Translations under genes and position numbers: made by a program | Origin: DASYYE01 sp035946955 | GTDB taxonomy: Bacteria > Actinomycetota > Actinomycetes > Streptosporangiales > Streptosporangiaceae | Length of the DNA: 41,810 nucleotides | Assembly (NCBI GenBank): GCA_035946955.1 | Contig: DASYYE010000530.1 | Coordinates: 1-41,810 of the forward strand | Direction of reading: 5' to 3' | Notes under the pieces: generated by a model | What the model was told of the DNA's origin: nothing | The model's input: the letters and a program-made list of their open reading frames with translations, nothing else | Databases searched by the model: none | In this document: positions 41,064-41,810 of the stretch, one piece after another | Numbering within the stretch: position 1 is the first letter of the stretch | Layout: every line of letters begins with the position of its first letter

Positions 41064-41810
41064 TCAGGCGGGCACGGTGCTGGCCAGCACGGCCGGGTCG
41101 GTGCGGCCGGAATGGTAGAGCAGGGCGGTGAGCAGCGCGCCGGCGGCGAAGATGGCGGTGGCGGTCCAGTAGGCGGTGGTGTAGCCGTGGACGGCGGCGT
41201 GCTGCAGGACCGCCGGGATGATCGGGCCGTGGTGGCGCAGGTAGCTGGTGGTGGCGCTGGCGGCCAGGGTGCTGAGGAGGGCGATGCCGACGGCGCCGCC
41301 GGCTTGCTGGGTGGTGTTGACCAGCGCGGATCCGACGCCAGTGTCCTGGCCGCGGAGCCGGGCGGTGCCCAGGCTGATGGCGGGGGCGACGATCAGGCCG
41401 AGGCCGAGGCCGAGGATCAGCAGCGGGCCGAGGACGGCGGCGGGGTAGCTGCTGGTCACGGTCAGGCGGGTCAGCCAGGCCATGCCGGCGGCGCTGGCGA
41501 GCATGCCCAGCGGCAGGGTCAGGCGCGGCCCGATCCGGGCCAGCAGCACGTTCGCGCCGAGAACAGCGCCGGCGATGGTGGTGGCGACCATGGGCAGGAA
41601 CGCCAGCCCGGTGCGGACCGGGGTGTAGGCCTGGACGGCCTGGAGGTAGTAGGTCAGGAACAGGAACACCGAGTAGATCCCGGCGCTGGCCAGGGTCAGC
41701 GCGATGATCGAGGCGGCGCGGTCGCGGTCGGCGAGCACCCGCAGCGGCAGCAGCGGCGCGGCCGCCCGGGCCTGCCAGAGGGCGAACGCGGCGAGCAGGG
41801 CGGCCGCGCC
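41064..41810 (-). CDS. DHA2-type MFS exporter, 5' end outside window
   Basis: The C-terminal 248 residues of a drug:H+ antiporter of the EmrB/QacA group, continuing past the right edge. It includes about six membrane helices, the VLADRDRAAS loop before helix 9 and the DTGVGSALVNTTQQAGGAVG motif that is characteristic of 14-helix DHA2 exporters. The protein ends in a short tail after LLYHSGRTDPA. Substrate unknown. Confidence 0.88.
   Translation of the reverse strand, partial: GAAALLAAFALWQARAAAPLLPLRVLADRDRAASIIALTLASAGIYSVFLFLTYYLQAVQAYTPVRTGLAFLPMVATTIAGAVLGANVLLARIGPRLTLPLGMLASAAGMAWLTRLTVTSSYPAAVLGPLLILGLGLGLIVAPAISLGTARLRGQDTGVGSALVNTTQQAGGAVGIALLSTLAASATTSYLRHHGPIIPAVLQHAAVHGYTTAYWTATAIFAAGALLTALLYHSGRTDPAVLASTVPA

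Noticed and set aside
1..41810. tRNA, rRNA, CRISPR arrays, intact insertion sequences
   Set aside because: No T-loop/anticodon pattern, transposase gene or regular repeat-spacer array was seen on reading; absence by eye is not proof and a tRNAscan/ISfinder run would settle it.

Overview
The window is high-GC DNA with a codon bias, start-codon mix (ATG/GTG/TTG) and gene families typical of an actinomycete: ECF sigma/anti-sigma pairs, a DrrAB-type ABC exporter with a MerR regulator, a PF04672-type methyltransferase and DUF308 and DUF429 proteins. The genus cannot be fixed from the sequence alone.

Layout. (1) Bases 1-3034 hold two small membrane-protein genes leaving to the left, about 770 bp without a gene, then a sigma factor / zinc-finger anti-sigma pair and an SRPBCC protein on the + strand. 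(2) Bases 3060-25280 are one uninterrupted minus-strand run of 21 genes, many overlapping by 1-11 bp: a biosynthetic gene cluster read from a single upstream region near 25.3-25.7 kb. (3) Bases 25756-29300 hold a strong terminator, a DUF308 membrane protein, and a DrrA/DrrB/MerR operon. (4) Bases 29410-35184 hold a second sigma factor with a membrane partner, an exported protein, a SAM methyltransferase, a frameshifted secreted lipase, and a helical protein with a coupled 34-codon ORF. (5) Bases 35383-38540 are a malic enzyme-fumarase operon. (6) The right end holds an ICMT-like methyltransferase, a DUF429 protein, gene debris, a YefM-YoeB toxin-antitoxin pair with a palindromic operator, and the C-terminal part of a DHA2-type MFS exporter.

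The cluster is the main interest. Its first six genes are a SAM methyltransferase, a DAP-decarboxylase-like PLP enzyme with an altered active site, an E. coli-type DapD succinyltransferase, a DapC-like aminotransferase, an asparagine-synthetase/beta-lactam-synthetase-like enzyme whose glutaminase Cys is Ser, and a TauD-type dioxygenase. This is the gene set I recall for tabtoxinine-beta-lactam (tblA, tabA, tabB, an aminotransferase, tblS, tblC of Pseudomonas syringae). Downstream ATP-grasp ligases, a GNAT acetyltransferase and an MFS exporter also have tabtoxin counterparts (tblF, tblD/ttr, tblR). Inserted among them is a carrier-protein module not known from tabtoxin: two ACPs, an AMP-forming ligase, a SyrB2-family halogenase homologue with Val at the metal-ligand position, a KAS III-like protein lacking the usual His, a BtrH-like acyltransferase, a GMC oxidoreductase, a cupin, an amidohydrolase and an HEFGH zincin.

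The inference is a tabtoxin-like beta-lactam warhead (glutamine-synthetase inhibitor class), further oxidised or halogenated and extended by up to three ATP-grasp couplings plus an ACP-delivered acyl group. A chlorinated alanyl-tabtoxinine-type dipeptide was reported from a Streptomyces in the 1970s (from memory), so a halogenase-family gene here is suggestive. Product identity is not proven by the sequence.
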